From: Ruminiclostridium sp.
GTDB taxonomy: Bacteria > Bacillota > Clostridia > Oscillospirales > Ruminococcaceae
DNA length: 37,158 bases
Assembly: GCA_017465545.1 (NCBI GenBank)
Contig: JAFTVY010000018.1
Span: 1 to 37,158, forward strand
Direction of reading: 5' to 3'
A program made the translations under genes and the position numbers. Below are positions 15,682-24,248 of this stretch, in pieces. The notes beneath the pieces were generated by a model. It worked only from the letters and a program-made list of their open reading frames with translations, searched no databases and was not told the origin of the DNA. Position 1 is the first letter of the stretch; every line of letters begins with the position of its first letter.

Positions 15682-16641
15682 TCAGATTTTACGGAATTTC
15701 GTTTCATCTGTCACTACAAACAGATGCTTTTTTCTTATCTGAACAAATTTGAACTGACACGGATTTATTTTGCCCTTTCCGTCTCTTATTATTTGTACAG
15801 TTTTTGTTATATTGAGTGCATTTGTCTGAATACCGTTTTCATCCAGTATCATCGAAACGACACGTCTTAATATGCATTCGTCAAGATCGCACAACGCCAG
15901 AACGCTGTATTTGCCGTCTTTTTCAGCTTTTTTCTTTTCCTCGCAGGCGATTTTGTCAAGATATTTATCATCCAGTGCAACCGAATGACTCATCCTGCCG
16001 ACCGACGCCATCAGCGACGGATTGATTTTTTTAAGCACGGGGATTACGTTCAGTCTTAACTTGTTTCTTGTGTAGTCGTCCGAAAGATTAGTGCTGTCGG
16101 TTACGTATCCGAGAGAATATTTCCTGCAGAAGCCTTCGATTTCCTCTCTTGTACAGTCTATGAGCGGTCTTATGACGTTATCCCTTTTAGGAGGAATTCC
16201 GCACAGTCCCGAAAGAGCAGTACCACGTATAAGATTTATCAGTACCGTCTCGCAGTTGTCTGATGCCGTATGGGCGGTAGCTATGAGTCTGTCAGTACCA
16301 AGCTCGGAAAAGAAATCGTACCTTATCCTTCTGGCAACCAGCTCAATGCTTTCGTGCTTTCCTGCGTAGTCTGATACCCTGATATTCCTTACGTAAAGGG
16401 GAATATCCAGCATACGGCAAAGCCGTCTTACAAAAAGCTCATCCCCGTCGCTTTCTTCACCCCGCAGATTGTGATTTACGTGGCAGGCGGAAAGGGAAAG
16501 CCCCAGCTCGTCCTTCAGTAAATAAAGCGAGTAGAGAAGAGCAACGCTATCCGCACCACCGCTTAAAGCAACAGTTACCTTGCAGGGCTTCTGCGGTATC
16601 ATATCAAACTCAAGAATAGTATTTCTTACCTTATCCTTCAT
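15682..16641 (-). CDS. tilS: tRNA(Ile)-lysidine synthetase, short form
   Basis: 319 aa ATP-dependent enzyme that converts the wobble cytidine of the CAU-anticodon tRNA-Ile to lysidine, making it read AUA. The PP-loop motif is SGGADS (27-32). HVNHNLRGEESDGDE and ATAHTASDNCETVLINLIRG are the catalytic-domain signatures, followed by RPLIDCTREEI. At 319 aa it lacks most of the C-terminal TilS domain found in the longer E. coli and B. subtilis proteins, resembling minimal forms known from some bacteria. Its start overlaps the dnaB end by 11 bp, so it is probably translated from the dnaB transcript. Confidence 0.94.
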   Translation of the reverse strand: MKDKVRNTILEFDMIPQKPCKVTVALSGGADSVALLYSLYLLKDELGLSLSACHVNHNLRGEESDGDELFVRRLCRMLDIPLYVRNIRVSDYAGKHESIELVARRIRYDFFSELGTDRLIATAHTASDNCETVLINLIRGTALSGLCGIPPKRDNVIRPLIDCTREEIEGFCRKYSLGYVTDSTNLSDDYTRNKLRLNVIPVLKKINPSLMASVGRMSHSVALDDKYLDKIACEEKKKAEKDGKYSVLALCDLDECILRRVVSMILDENGIQTNALNITKTVQIIRDGKGKINPCQFKFVQIRKKHLFVVTDETKFRKI

Positions 16642-17986
16642 CTTTATGAACGTACTCCACGTCGGTAAATCTTGTATATTGTCCGTCCCACATCATATCT
16701 ATATCACGGGTTTCGCCATGACGGTTCTTTGCTATGATGCATTTGCAGGCTCTCTGATCTTCCTTATCCTTGTCATAGTAGCCGTCTCTGTACAGGAATA
16801 ATACAATATCTGCGTCCTGCTCGATAGAACCCGAGTCACGAAGGTCGGAAAGCATAGGAGTCTTGTCCTCCTTCTTTTCGGCTGAACGGGCAAGCTGTGA
16901 CAGACAGATAACGGGAACGTTAAGCTCCTTAGCCATAATTTTAAGATTTCTTGTGATTTCAGAAACCTCGTTTACTCTGTTCAGATCCCTTCTGCCTGAT
17001 GACATAAGCTGAAGGTAGTCGATTACCACAAGACCTAAATTATCTATACGGCGTAGCTTTGCCTTTATCTCGTTTATAGTGCAGGCAGAGGTATCGTCTA
17101 TATACATATTGAAGCCTGAAAGTATAGTCGCTGTATCCGCAAGGCTCTTCCACTGTGCCGGTGTAAGTCTGCCGGTCTTCATTACTTCACTCGGCAGTCT
17201 GCCTTCGCTGGACAGCATTCTTGTAGCCAGCTGCTCCTTCGACATTTCGAGAGAGAAGGTACATACCGCCTTTTCAGGATGGTATTTAGCCGTGTTTGCC
17301 GCAATATTCATCGCAAAGGAGGTTTTACCCATACCGGGACGTGCGGCAATGATGATAAGGTCGGATTTGTTCAGACCGTAAATATACTTGTCAAGGGTAG
17401 GGAAGCCCGATTTCAGCCCCTTACCATTCTGTCTTTCAGGATCGGATGCCAGAGCGGATAAGTCGTTTAATATGTCAACGATAACGCCGCCTAACTTTAC
17501 AAGACCTCTTACCTGATTTTCGTTTCTTATCTCATATACTCTGCGTTCAGCAAGCTCTAAAAGATTAGGCGTGGGAGCGCCGCTGTCGGAGGAGTTCTGC
17601 AGAATTTCTTCCGCTACGGCTATAAGCTGACGTCTTGTATATTTTTCTTCTATTATCTCAATGTATCTGTCAATGCTCGAAATACTCGGAACGAATTCCA
17701 TCAGCTTTGTAAGATACACCTTTGCTTCATCACTACTGTCAAATACAGAGCTTTTGTTGCACGCCTCAAGCACAGTAACGATATCTATGGTGTCGCTGGC
17801 GGCGAACATCTGTGACATTATCGTGTATATGGCACTATGTATTTTTATATAGAAATGCTCAGGGTGAAGCTTTGCAGACGCCTTAGGCATATTGTTCTGG
17901 CTGTCGAGCAGTATTGCACCGAGCACCGATTGCTCTGCGTCAAGATTGTAGGGCTTGTTTGCCCCGGAAAAATCTGTTTCTGCCAA
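16631..17986 (-). CDS. dnaB: Replicative DNA helicase
   Basis: 451 aa hexameric helicase that unwinds DNA at the replication fork. The N-terminal DnaB domain starts NLDAEQSVLGAILLD. The RecA-like C-terminal domain has Walker A ARPGMGKTSF (215-224), FSLEMSKEQLATRMLS, and VIDYLQLM followed by the SGRRDLNRVNEVSEI region. SQLARSAEKKEDKTPMLSDL contains the conserved arginine segment. The start codon is TTG, eight bases after AAAGGAGT. It lies just downstream of rplI, an order commonly conserved in Firmicutes (rnj or gdpP, rplI, dnaB). Confidence 0.97.
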   Translation of the reverse strand: MAETDFSGANKPYNLDAEQSVLGAILLDSQNNMPKASAKLHPEHFYIKIHSAIYTIMSQMFAASDTIDIVTVLEACNKSSVFDSSDEAKVYLTKLMEFVPSISSIDRYIEIIEEKYTRRQLIAVAEEILQNSSDSGAPTPNLLELAERRVYEIRNENQVRGLVKLGGVIVDILNDLSALASDPERQNGKGLKSGFPTLDKYIYGLNKSDLIIIAARPGMGKTSFAMNIAANTAKYHPEKAVCTFSLEMSKEQLATRMLSSEGRLPSEVMKTGRLTPAQWKSLADTATILSGFNMYIDDTSACTINEIKAKLRRIDNLGLVVIDYLQLMSSGRRDLNRVNEVSEITRNLKIMAKELNVPVICLSQLARSAEKKEDKTPMLSDLRDSGSIEQDADIVLFLYRDGYYDKDKEDQRACKCIIAKNRHGETRDIDMMWDGQYTRFTDVEYVHKDEG

Positions 17987-18021
17987 TCCGGGTTACTCCT
18001 TTCTCAGAATTTCAGGAATGC

Positions 18022-18468
18022 TTATTCTTCAACTACGTTGACGTTGAATTTAGCAACGATACCCGTAAAGAGCTTTGCTTCTGCCTCAAAGGTACCGAAG
18101 GACTTTATATCCGTTCTTGTGCTTATCTTTCTCTTATCCACGTCAAAGCCGAATTCCTTCTTGATAAGGGCGCTTATATCCTTGCCGGTTACGGAACCAA
18201 AGAGCTTGCCACCCTGACCTGCCTTAGCGGTGAATTTCAGCGTCTTGCCGTCAATGGCGTCCTTTATCTTCTGAGCGTTAGCCGCTTCTACGTCCAGCTT
18301 GTGCTGTGCAGAAGCCTTCTGTCCTTCAAGGTGATTTAAGTTTTCGTTGGTAGCTTCAACAGCAAGCTTTTTCTTTATAAGGCAGTTTCTTGCGTAGCTG
18401 TCCTTTACTTCCTTGATTTCACCCTTCTTGCCTGTACCTGCAACATCCTGTAATAAAATAATCTTCAT
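18022..18468 (-). CDS. rplI: 50S ribosomal protein L9
   Basis: 148 aa, the usual L9 length. L9 binds 23S rRNA and limits frameshifting. The N-terminal domain begins [20 protein letters not shown] with [14 protein letters not shown], the standard L9 signature. The long connecting helix (about 41-75) and C-terminal domain with [12 protein letters not shown] follow. The ATG has AGGAAG nine bases upstream. It lies 16 bp after gdpP and 35 bp before dnaB on the same strand. Confidence 0.97.
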   Translation of the reverse strand: MKIILLQDVAGTGKKGEIKEVKDSYARNCLIKKKLAVEATNENLNHLEGQKASAQHKLDVEAANAQKIKDAIDGKTLKFTAKAGQGGKLFGSVTGKDISALIKKEFGFDVDKRKISTRTDIKSFGTFEAEAKLFTGIVAKFNVNVVEE

Positions 18469-18484
18469 AATAAATCTTCCTTTC

Positions 18485-20488
18485 TTATTTTGCTGTATTT
18501 TCGTTTGAATTAACCTTCATTATATTCGTGTAATAATCATCAATAGCAGCTCTCAGCTGTTCTTCAGCCTGCTTTATGTTGCTCATTTTGAGCTGTGCGC
18601 CCGCCATAGTCTGATGACCGCCGCCACCCAGAGCCTCCATAATAAGCTGAACGTTGAATGCACCCATACTTCTTGCACTTACGGAGATTTCATTATTCAT
18701 AGTCTTGTAAAGTACAAAGGATGCGTCTACGTTGTTAATAGTCAGTAGATCGTCCGCCGCCTGTGGTGCCGTGATTCTCATATCCTCCGCATAGAAATCG
18801 CAGGGAGCAATTGCACATTTGCGGTATACCTCCGCATCTGCCACTATCTGCGTCTTTCTCTTGTAGTTATCAACCGTGCTTGCAAAAAGCTTCTTTACGG
18901 TAACGGTATCAGCGCCGAGCTTTCTTAAATACGCCGCCGCCTCAAAGGTACGTGCGCCTGTTTTCATAACGAAATTCTTGGTATCAAGAGTAATACCCGC
19001 CAGCAGACATTCCGCCTGAACAGCTCTTAATTTTCCTGCGTCACCGAAATACTGAATAAGCTCTGTTACCATTTCGGATGCGGAAGAAGCATAAGGCTCG
19101 TGATGGAATATGAGAGCGTTATCTATATGGTTTACTACCTTTCTGTGATGGTCGATTACTACCACCTTTTCCGCCGCATTGTAAAGCTCCTCACTTTCAA
19201 TCAGCTGTGTAGTGTGGGTATCACAGATTATGAGAAGCGACTCGGAGGTTATTTCTTCGGTAGCCTTGTCAGGAGCCATAAATACCGGTTCTTCGTTTTC
19301 CGCTTCACCGAGCATATCTATGAGATTTCTGGCAAGGGAGGTCTCGGTATCGCATACCGCAAAGGCGGGCTTTCCCAGGTTTCTGATTGCACACGTGAGA
19401 CCTACAGAAGAACCGACGCTGTCAAGATCGCTGTACTTGTGTCCCATTATGTACACCTTGTCCGATCCGGAAACAAGATCAAGCAGTGAGTTTGCAATGA
19501 TTCTTGTTTTAACCTGCGTGTGTCTTTCGACACCCTTGGAAACGCCTCCGTAGAATTCAAAGCCGTTTTCCATCTTTATAGCCGCCTGATCACCGCCACG
19601 TCCCAGCGCCATTTCAAGCGCCTGTTGAGCTAATTGTTCGCTTTCTTTAAGGGTTTTACCCGTTCTGCCGATACCTATGGATAAGGAGACGTTAAGTCTG
19701 TCATCGACAACTATTTCTCTCGCCTTGTCAAGTATCTCGAATTTACTTTCAATCAGCTTTGCAATGTGCCTTTCTTCAAGTATCGCAATAAATCTGTTGG
19801 AGGAATTCTTTCTCAGTATTCCCGAAGTCTGGGATACAAAATCCTCTAAAAGCTTGTCTATCTGTACCGAAACGTTTGCCTTTTCGCTCTCCAGCGCACC
19901 GCTTATGATTTCCTCATAGCCGTCTATCATTATAAGAACGACAACGGGATGTGACAGCTTCTTTTCTGTCTGCAGAGTCTTGAATTCCGTAATATTCTTA
20001 AAGAATAATAAGGCAAGCTCTCCCTTTTCATCCTCATCTATCTTCTTTGTGTGTACGCTGTAGATGTTCGAGTTATAGCTTATCGTGATGCCGTCCTTCT
20101 TGAAAAAGTCCTCAACGCTGTAGTCCGTTATATCGCTTAAAGGACTTCCGTATTCACAGCTTCCTTCAAATTCCCTTGCAAACTGCTCGTTGCACCAGAC
20201 GATCTTCTCCTTGGTATCCACAACAACAGCCGACATAGGGAAGTTCTGGATGCTCATATTCTTCTTTGCGTCCAGCTCTTCTTCGACTCTTGCATAATAC
20301 TGAAAGGTCTTTCTCGTTACCTGAATCAGCTTGCCTATGGCAAAGCCACCGATAAGCACGATAAAGGGCGCCGACAGCCAGAATATCTTTACACTGCAGG
20401 TGTATATATAAACGAGCAATGCCGCAAGTGAAATTATAAGCGCTGTAACTGATATTACAAGACCGCCGTCACGGTAGAAGTTTTTCAA
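18485..20488 (-). CDS. gdpP: c-di-AMP phosphodiesterase GdpP
   Basis: 667 aa membrane-bound DHH/DHHA1 phosphodiesterase that hydrolyses cyclic di-AMP to pApA. Two N-terminal transmembrane helices (about 9-31 and 34-54) are followed by a PAS-like region (about 80-170), a degenerate GGDEF domain (about 175-310, with RGGDQAAIK near 297), the DHH domain ([11 protein letters not shown] at 349-359, DHH at 446-448) and the DHHA1 domain with [11 protein letters not shown] (621-631). All expected metal-binding motifs are present, so it should be active. The start is TTG, preceded by a strong AAGGAGG eight bases upstream. It is cotranscribed with rnj upstream and rplI downstream. It is the degradative partner of CdaA encoded about 8 kb away. 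Confidence 0.95.
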   Translation of the reverse strand: MKNFYRDGGLVISVTALIISLAALLVYIYTCSVKIFWLSAPFIVLIGGFAIGKLIQVTRKTFQYYARVEEELDAKKNMSIQNFPMSAVVVDTKEKIVWCNEQFAREFEGSCEYGSPLSDITDYSVEDFFKKDGITISYNSNIYSVHTKKIDEDEKGELALLFFKNITEFKTLQTEKKLSHPVVVLIMIDGYEEIISGALESEKANVSVQIDKLLEDFVSQTSGILRKNSSNRFIAILEERHIAKLIESKFEILDKAREIVVDDRLNVSLSIGIGRTGKTLKESEQLAQQALEMALGRGGDQAAIKMENGFEFYGGVSKGVERHTQVKTRIIANSLLDLVSGSDKVYIMGHKYSDLDSVGSSVGLTCAIRNLGKPAFAVCDTETSLARNLIDMLGEAENEEPVFMAPDKATEEITSESLLIICDTHTTQLIESEELYNAAEKVVVIDHHRKVVNHIDNALIFHHEPYASSASEMVTELIQYFGDAGKLRAVQAECLLAGITLDTKNFVMKTGARTFEAAAYLRKLGADTVTVKKLFASTVDNYKRKTQIVADAEVYRKCAIAPCDFYAEDMRITAPQAADDLLTINNVDASFVLYKTMNNEISVSARSMGAFNVQLIMEALGGGGHQTMAGAQLKMSNIKQAEEQLRAAIDDYYTNIMKVNSNENTAK

Positions 20489-20511
20489 GGCTGTCGCCTC
20501 CTTCCGTCATC

Positions 20512-22434
20512 TTAAATTTCCATAATCACAGGGAGTATCATCGGGCTTCTCTTGGTCTTCTGGTAGATATAATCGCTGAGATCGTCCCTGACGGTTGATT
20601 TTATATTACCCCATTCACGGATGTTTCTGTCAGCGCACTTCTTGAAGCTCTTTACTGCCACCTGCTTTGCGTTGTCAATAAGCTCTTCAGATTCCTTGAC
20701 GTATACAAAGCCTCTTGTTATTACGTCAAGACCTGCTACTACCGCACCCGTTTCACGGTTCATAGTAGCTACGACCATAATAAGTCCGTCCTCCGCAAGA
20801 TGCTTTCTGTCACGGAGTACCACAGAGCCTACGTCACCGACGCCGAGTCCGTCAACCAGTACCTGACCTGCCTGCACCTGCTCGGTGATCTTCATCTGGG
20901 TACTGTCGGTAGTTACCACCTGACCGAGATTCAGCAGGAATATATTTTCTTCGGGAATTCCCATCTGCAATGCAAGTGACTTGTGCTTCATAAGATGCTT
21001 GAATTCGCCGTGTATCGGAATAAAGAATTTAGGCTTTGTAAGTGCCAGCATCATTTTAAGCTCATCCTGGCAAGCGTGACCTGAAACGTGTACCTCGTAC
21101 ATAGCTTCATACACCACCTCTGCACCCTGCTTCATAAGCTCGTTTACAAGCTTGCCGACAAATTTTTCGTTGCCGGGGATAGGAGTAGCAGAAATTATTA
21201 TAAGGTCGTTTGGTGTGATCGATACCTGTCTGTGATCTCCCGACGACATACGGGAAAGAGCAGATAAAGGCTCTCCCTGACTGCCTGTGGTGATGATTAC
21301 CACCTTTTCGGGAGGATAGCTGTTTACAGCGTCTATATCAATAAGCATACCGTCGGGAATCTTGATATAATTCAGTTCCTTTGCGGTATTCATAACGTTC
21401 AGCATACTTCTGCCGGATACGGCAACCTTTCTATCCCACAGCTTTGCGCTGTTTATAATCTGCTGTATTCTGTGGATGTTGCTGGAGAAGGTAGCAACAA
21501 TGATTCTCTTACCCTCACCGCTGGCAAAAAGACTGCGGAAGCTTTCACCAACCTTGCGCTCTGTCGCTGTATAACCGGGACGCTCCGCATTGGTGCTTTC
21601 GGATAAAAGCGCAAGTACGCCCTTGTTTCCAAGCTCACCGAAGCGTGCCAGATCTATAACTCCACCCTCAATGGGAGTGTAGTCAACCTTGAAGTCACCG
21701 GTATGAACGATTATACCCGCAGGAGTGTGGATAGCCATAGCGCAGGCGTCGGGGATAGAATGATTTACCCTGATGAATTCAACACTCATACAACCCATCT
21801 TTACGTTCTGTCTGGGTGTTACAACGTTCAGCTTGCATTCTGCAAGCATACCGTGTTCTCTTAGCTTTCCTTCTACAAGTCCTAAAGTAAGTCTCGTACC
21901 GTAAACGGGTACGTTTACCTTTTTCAGAAGATAGGGAAGCGCACCTATATGATCCTCGTGACCGTGTGTCAGCACGATTCCACGGAACTTCTCTCTGTTC
22001 TTTTCAAGGTAGGTGAAATCGGGTATAACAAGGTCAACGCCCAGCATATCCTCATCAGGGAATGCGAGACCGCAGTCGATGATGAACATATCGTTTGAGC
22101 ATTCGTATACGTATAAGTTCTTGCCGATTTCATTTATACCGCCAAGCGCAGTAATGCGCACGGGTGTTCTCTTTACAGGCTGTGTGTTCTGTACGGCAGG
22201 CTTTTTCGCATTGTTGTTTCTCAGCACAGGTGAATTCTGTGCCTTCTGCGCCTTCTGATTTTTTTCCGTAGCAGGTGTGGGAGCGACAGGCTTTTTCTTT
22301 CCGCTCAGCTTGAACTGTCTGCCAAGCTTACCTATCTTGCCGTTTGCCTTTGCCTTTGCGTTCTGTTTTGTATTAGCTTTACCCTTTGTCTGTTCGGGTG
22401 TGGGCTGTAGATTCTTTGAATCCAGTATTCCCAT
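20512..22434 (-). CDS. rnj: Ribonuclease J with a basic N-terminal extension
   Basis: 640 aa metallo-beta-lactamase/beta-CASP ribonuclease with endo- and 5'-exonuclease activity, central to mRNA decay and rRNA maturation in Firmicutes. The catalytic core begins near residue 93 (ITALGGINEIGKNLYVYE). The metal motif HGHEDH is at 157-162 and HSIPDACAMAIHTPAG follows; beta-CASP and C-terminal domains complete the roughly 550-aa usual length. Residues 1-90 are an extra, low-complexity stretch rich in Lys, Asn, Gln, Ala and Pro, probably disordered and RNA- or partner-binding. AAGGAAGG precedes the ATG. It is the first gene after the promoter at 22625-22653. Confidence 0.95.
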   Translation of the reverse strand: MGILDSKNLQPTPEQTKGKANTKQNAKAKANGKIGKLGRQFKLSGKKKPVAPTPATEKNQKAQKAQNSPVLRNNNAKKPAVQNTQPVKRTPVRITALGGINEIGKNLYVYECSNDMFIIDCGLAFPDEDMLGVDLVIPDFTYLEKNREKFRGIVLTHGHEDHIGALPYLLKKVNVPVYGTRLTLGLVEGKLREHGMLAECKLNVVTPRQNVKMGCMSVEFIRVNHSIPDACAMAIHTPAGIIVHTGDFKVDYTPIEGGVIDLARFGELGNKGVLALLSESTNAERPGYTATERKVGESFRSLFASGEGKRIIVATFSSNIHRIQQIINSAKLWDRKVAVSGRSMLNVMNTAKELNYIKIPDGMLIDIDAVNSYPPEKVVIITTGSQGEPLSALSRMSSGDHRQVSITPNDLIIISATPIPGNEKFVGKLVNELMKQGAEVVYEAMYEVHVSGHACQDELKMMLALTKPKFFIPIHGEFKHLMKHKSLALQMGIPEENIFLLNLGQVVTTDSTQMKITEQVQAGQVLVDGLGVGDVGSVVLRDRKHLAEDGLIMVVATMNRETGAVVAGLDVITRGFVYVKESEELIDNAKQVAVKSFKKCADRNIREWGNIKSTVRDDLSDYIYQKTKRSPMILPVIMEI

Positions 22435-22826
22435 AAAACCTTCCTTTCTGTTTTTGCAGTAGTATTATGTAGTCCTTCATATAGCGGAATTCTTTCAATG
22501 CTGTAATAAAATCAAAATACACAAATCCCGTTTTTCTACTGCCTTTTGTTGTTTTATTGTCTATATATAGCAGACAGACTTTTTTGTTAAGCCTGCGCAA
22601 TAAGTACATAAAGATACATAGTATATTGTACCCCAAAATATAAGAAAAGTCAAGCAAAACAGAAAAATATGCTATATTTACTGTCAGAAAATATCATACT
22701 GTTTTTGGCGACAAATTTATTATAGACAGCTTGTATCCGTTTTAAGCTTTTTTCTTTCACTTTCATAATCAGGTAAGCATATACTACTGATAAAAGAACG
22801 TTTTTATTATAAGAAAGGAGCGTACA
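22435..22826. promoter_or_regulatory. Divergent rnj / DUF3343 upstream region
   Basis: This is 392 bp of AT-rich non-coding DNA. It holds the rnj promoter (22625-22653) and an rnj leader of about 180 nt. On the plus side is the DUF3343 ribosome binding site GAAAGGAG, shortly before the ATG at 22827. The small open frames here lack ribosome binding sites and familiar sequence, and I do not call them genes. No clear plus-strand promoter was found. Confidence 0.6.
22625..22653 (-). promoter_or_regulatory. Promoter of the rnj-gdpP-rplI-dnaB-tilS unit
   Basis: On the minus strand TTGACT (22653-22648), a 17-bp spacer and TACAAT (22630-22625). The predicted start is near 22618, leaving a leader of about 180 nt before rnj. 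Confidence 0.82.
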
Positions 22827-23045
22827 ATGAAAAACTTTATAATTATGAAATCCTCTACTCAGGCAATGAAGGCACGCCACGTTGCAAGGAGTATGAAAAT
22901 AAATGCGGTATATACTAAAAGAACAGATAAAAACGGCTGTCATTTTGGTCTTGAAACTGATTACGACGCCGACAGACTCTGCAGAATGCTGTCGCTTCAC
23001 GGAATAGAATGTGTAAAAATAATAAGGACGGGTGATAATAGATGA
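22827..23045 (+). CDS. DUF3343 small protein (putative Se/S carrier-like)
   Basis: 72 aa soluble protein of the DUF3343 family, described in Pfam as putative Se/S carrier-like. FIIMKSSTQAMKARHVAR at the N-terminus and the Cys38 position (KNGCHFGLETDYDAD) match the family pattern, in which one cysteine near the middle is conserved and may carry sulfur or selenium. C52 and C62 are additional. It overlaps the cysteine desulfurase gene by 4 bp (ATGA), so the two products are made together and probably interact, the desulfurase loading the carrier. Sulfur or selenium as cargo is inference; no selD or selenoprotein gene is visible in the window. Confidence 0.82.
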   Translation: MKNFIIMKSSTQAMKARHVARSMKINAVYTKRTDKNGCHFGLETDYDADRLCRMLSLHGIECVKIIRTGDNR

Positions 23046-24175
23046 TATATTTTGATAATGCGGCAACCACCTATCCTAAACCTATGACGGTTGTCAGAGA
23101 AACAGAACGGGCTCTGCTGGATTACGGAGCAAATCCGGGCAGGGCAGGGCACAGATTATCCGCCTTAACCTCTATGAAGGTATATGAAACAAGAGAAAAA
23201 TGCGCCGCTTTTTTCGGAGCAGAAACGGAAAATACAGTCTTTACCTTAAACTGCACGGAGGCGCTCAATTTCGCAATCAAGGGAGTAACTGAAAAAACAG
23301 GCTTCTGTCACGTTATAACCACCGACCTTGAGCATAATTCGGTGATCCGTCCTTTAGAAAGACTGAGACAGCAGCACAGAATAATATACAGTATAGCAAG
23401 ATCAGGAGACAGCGACGGGGAGCTTTTAAGCAATATATCCTCCCTTATAAAGAGCAATACAAGGGTTATCGTTATGACCGCAGGCTGTAACGTCGACGGC
23501 AGGATAACTCCCGTAAAAAGGGTAGCGGAGCTTGCAAAAAAGCACGGTATCTGTCTTATTGTGGATATGGCGCAGGCGTCGGGAATACTTTCTCTCACCT
23601 TAAAGGATGGAATCAGTATAATATGCGCCCCGGGACATAAGGGACTTTACGGCCCGATGGGTACGGGAATACTCTGTACCGACGGAAAATATCCTCTCTC
23701 TTCTTTAATAGAAGGCGGTACGGGAAGTCAGAGCCTTGATATCAATCAGCCTTCGTTTTTACCCGATATGCTGGAAAGCGGAACTATAAATACTTCAGGC
23801 GTTATAGCACTTTCCAAAGGTATCGACTTTGTAAATAGCAAGGGAATGGACAATATACGAAGTCACGAAAACGCACTATGCAATCTGTTTATAAGCAAAA
23901 TGTCGGACAAAGAAAACGTAATAATATACCGCAGTAAGGGAATATCCTACCTTCCCGTCGTAGCCTTTAATCTGAAGGGCGAGGATTCCTCCCGGGTAGC
24001 GCAGTATCTGTCCGACAGAGGAATTTATTTAAGAGCAGGCTTTCATTGTAATTTTCTTGCCCACAGAAAGCTCACAACGGGCACGGGCGGAGCGCTCCGC
24101 TTTGCTCCGTCGGTATTCAATTCCAAAGCCGACGTACTGAAGCTTATCACAATAATTTCAGATTTTAAACATTAA
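23042..24175 (+). CDS. Cysteine desulfurase-family aminotransferase class V
   Basis: 377 aa PLP enzyme expected to remove sulfur (or selenium) from cysteine (or selenocysteine) as an enzyme-bound persulfide. The N-terminus IYFDNAATTYPKP, the PLP-binding region DLEHNS, the Schiff-base lysine in APGHKGLYGPMGTG (K200) and the active-site cysteine in RAGFHCN (C336) are all present. The sequence resembles the desulfurase subfamily (TIGR01977, EF2568-like) that in several Firmicutes sits with selenium-related genes. Its ATG overlaps the DUF3343 stop. It is followed by the promoter of the amidase gene without an obvious terminator. Confidence 0.9.
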   Translation: MIYFDNAATTYPKPMTVVRETERALLDYGANPGRAGHRLSALTSMKVYETREKCAAFFGAETENTVFTLNCTEALNFAIKGVTEKTGFCHVITTDLEHNSVIRPLERLRQQHRIIYSIARSGDSDGELLSNISSLIKSNTRVIVMTAGCNVDGRITPVKRVAELAKKHGICLIVDMAQASGILSLTLKDGISIICAPGHKGLYGPMGTGILCTDGKYPLSSLIEGGTGSQSLDINQPSFLPDMLESGTINTSGVIALSKGIDFVNSKGMDNIRSHENALCNLFISKMSDKENVIIYRSKGISYLPVVAFNLKGEDSSRVAQYLSDRGIYLRAGFHCNFLAHRKLTTGTGGALRFAPSVFNSKADVLKLITIISDFKH

Positions 24176-24182
24176 ATCTCGG

Positions 24183-24211
24183 TTTACAAAACTTTTTTGT
24201 TATGTTATAAT
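24183..24211 (+). promoter_or_regulatory. Promoter of the amidase lipoprotein gene
   Basis: TTTACA (24183-24188), a 17-bp spacer and TATAAT (24206-24211), 37 bp before the preferred ATG at 24249. Confidence 0.82.
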
Positions 24212-24248
24212 AATAAAAGTTAGATGACAAGAATAGATGGAGAAACGT

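Noticed and set aside
22379-23066. Two minus-strand frames (92 and 138 aa) in and around the rnj leader
   Set aside because: One spans the rnj promoter and start, the other lies opposite the DUF3343 gene. Neither has a ribosome binding site or family resemblance.
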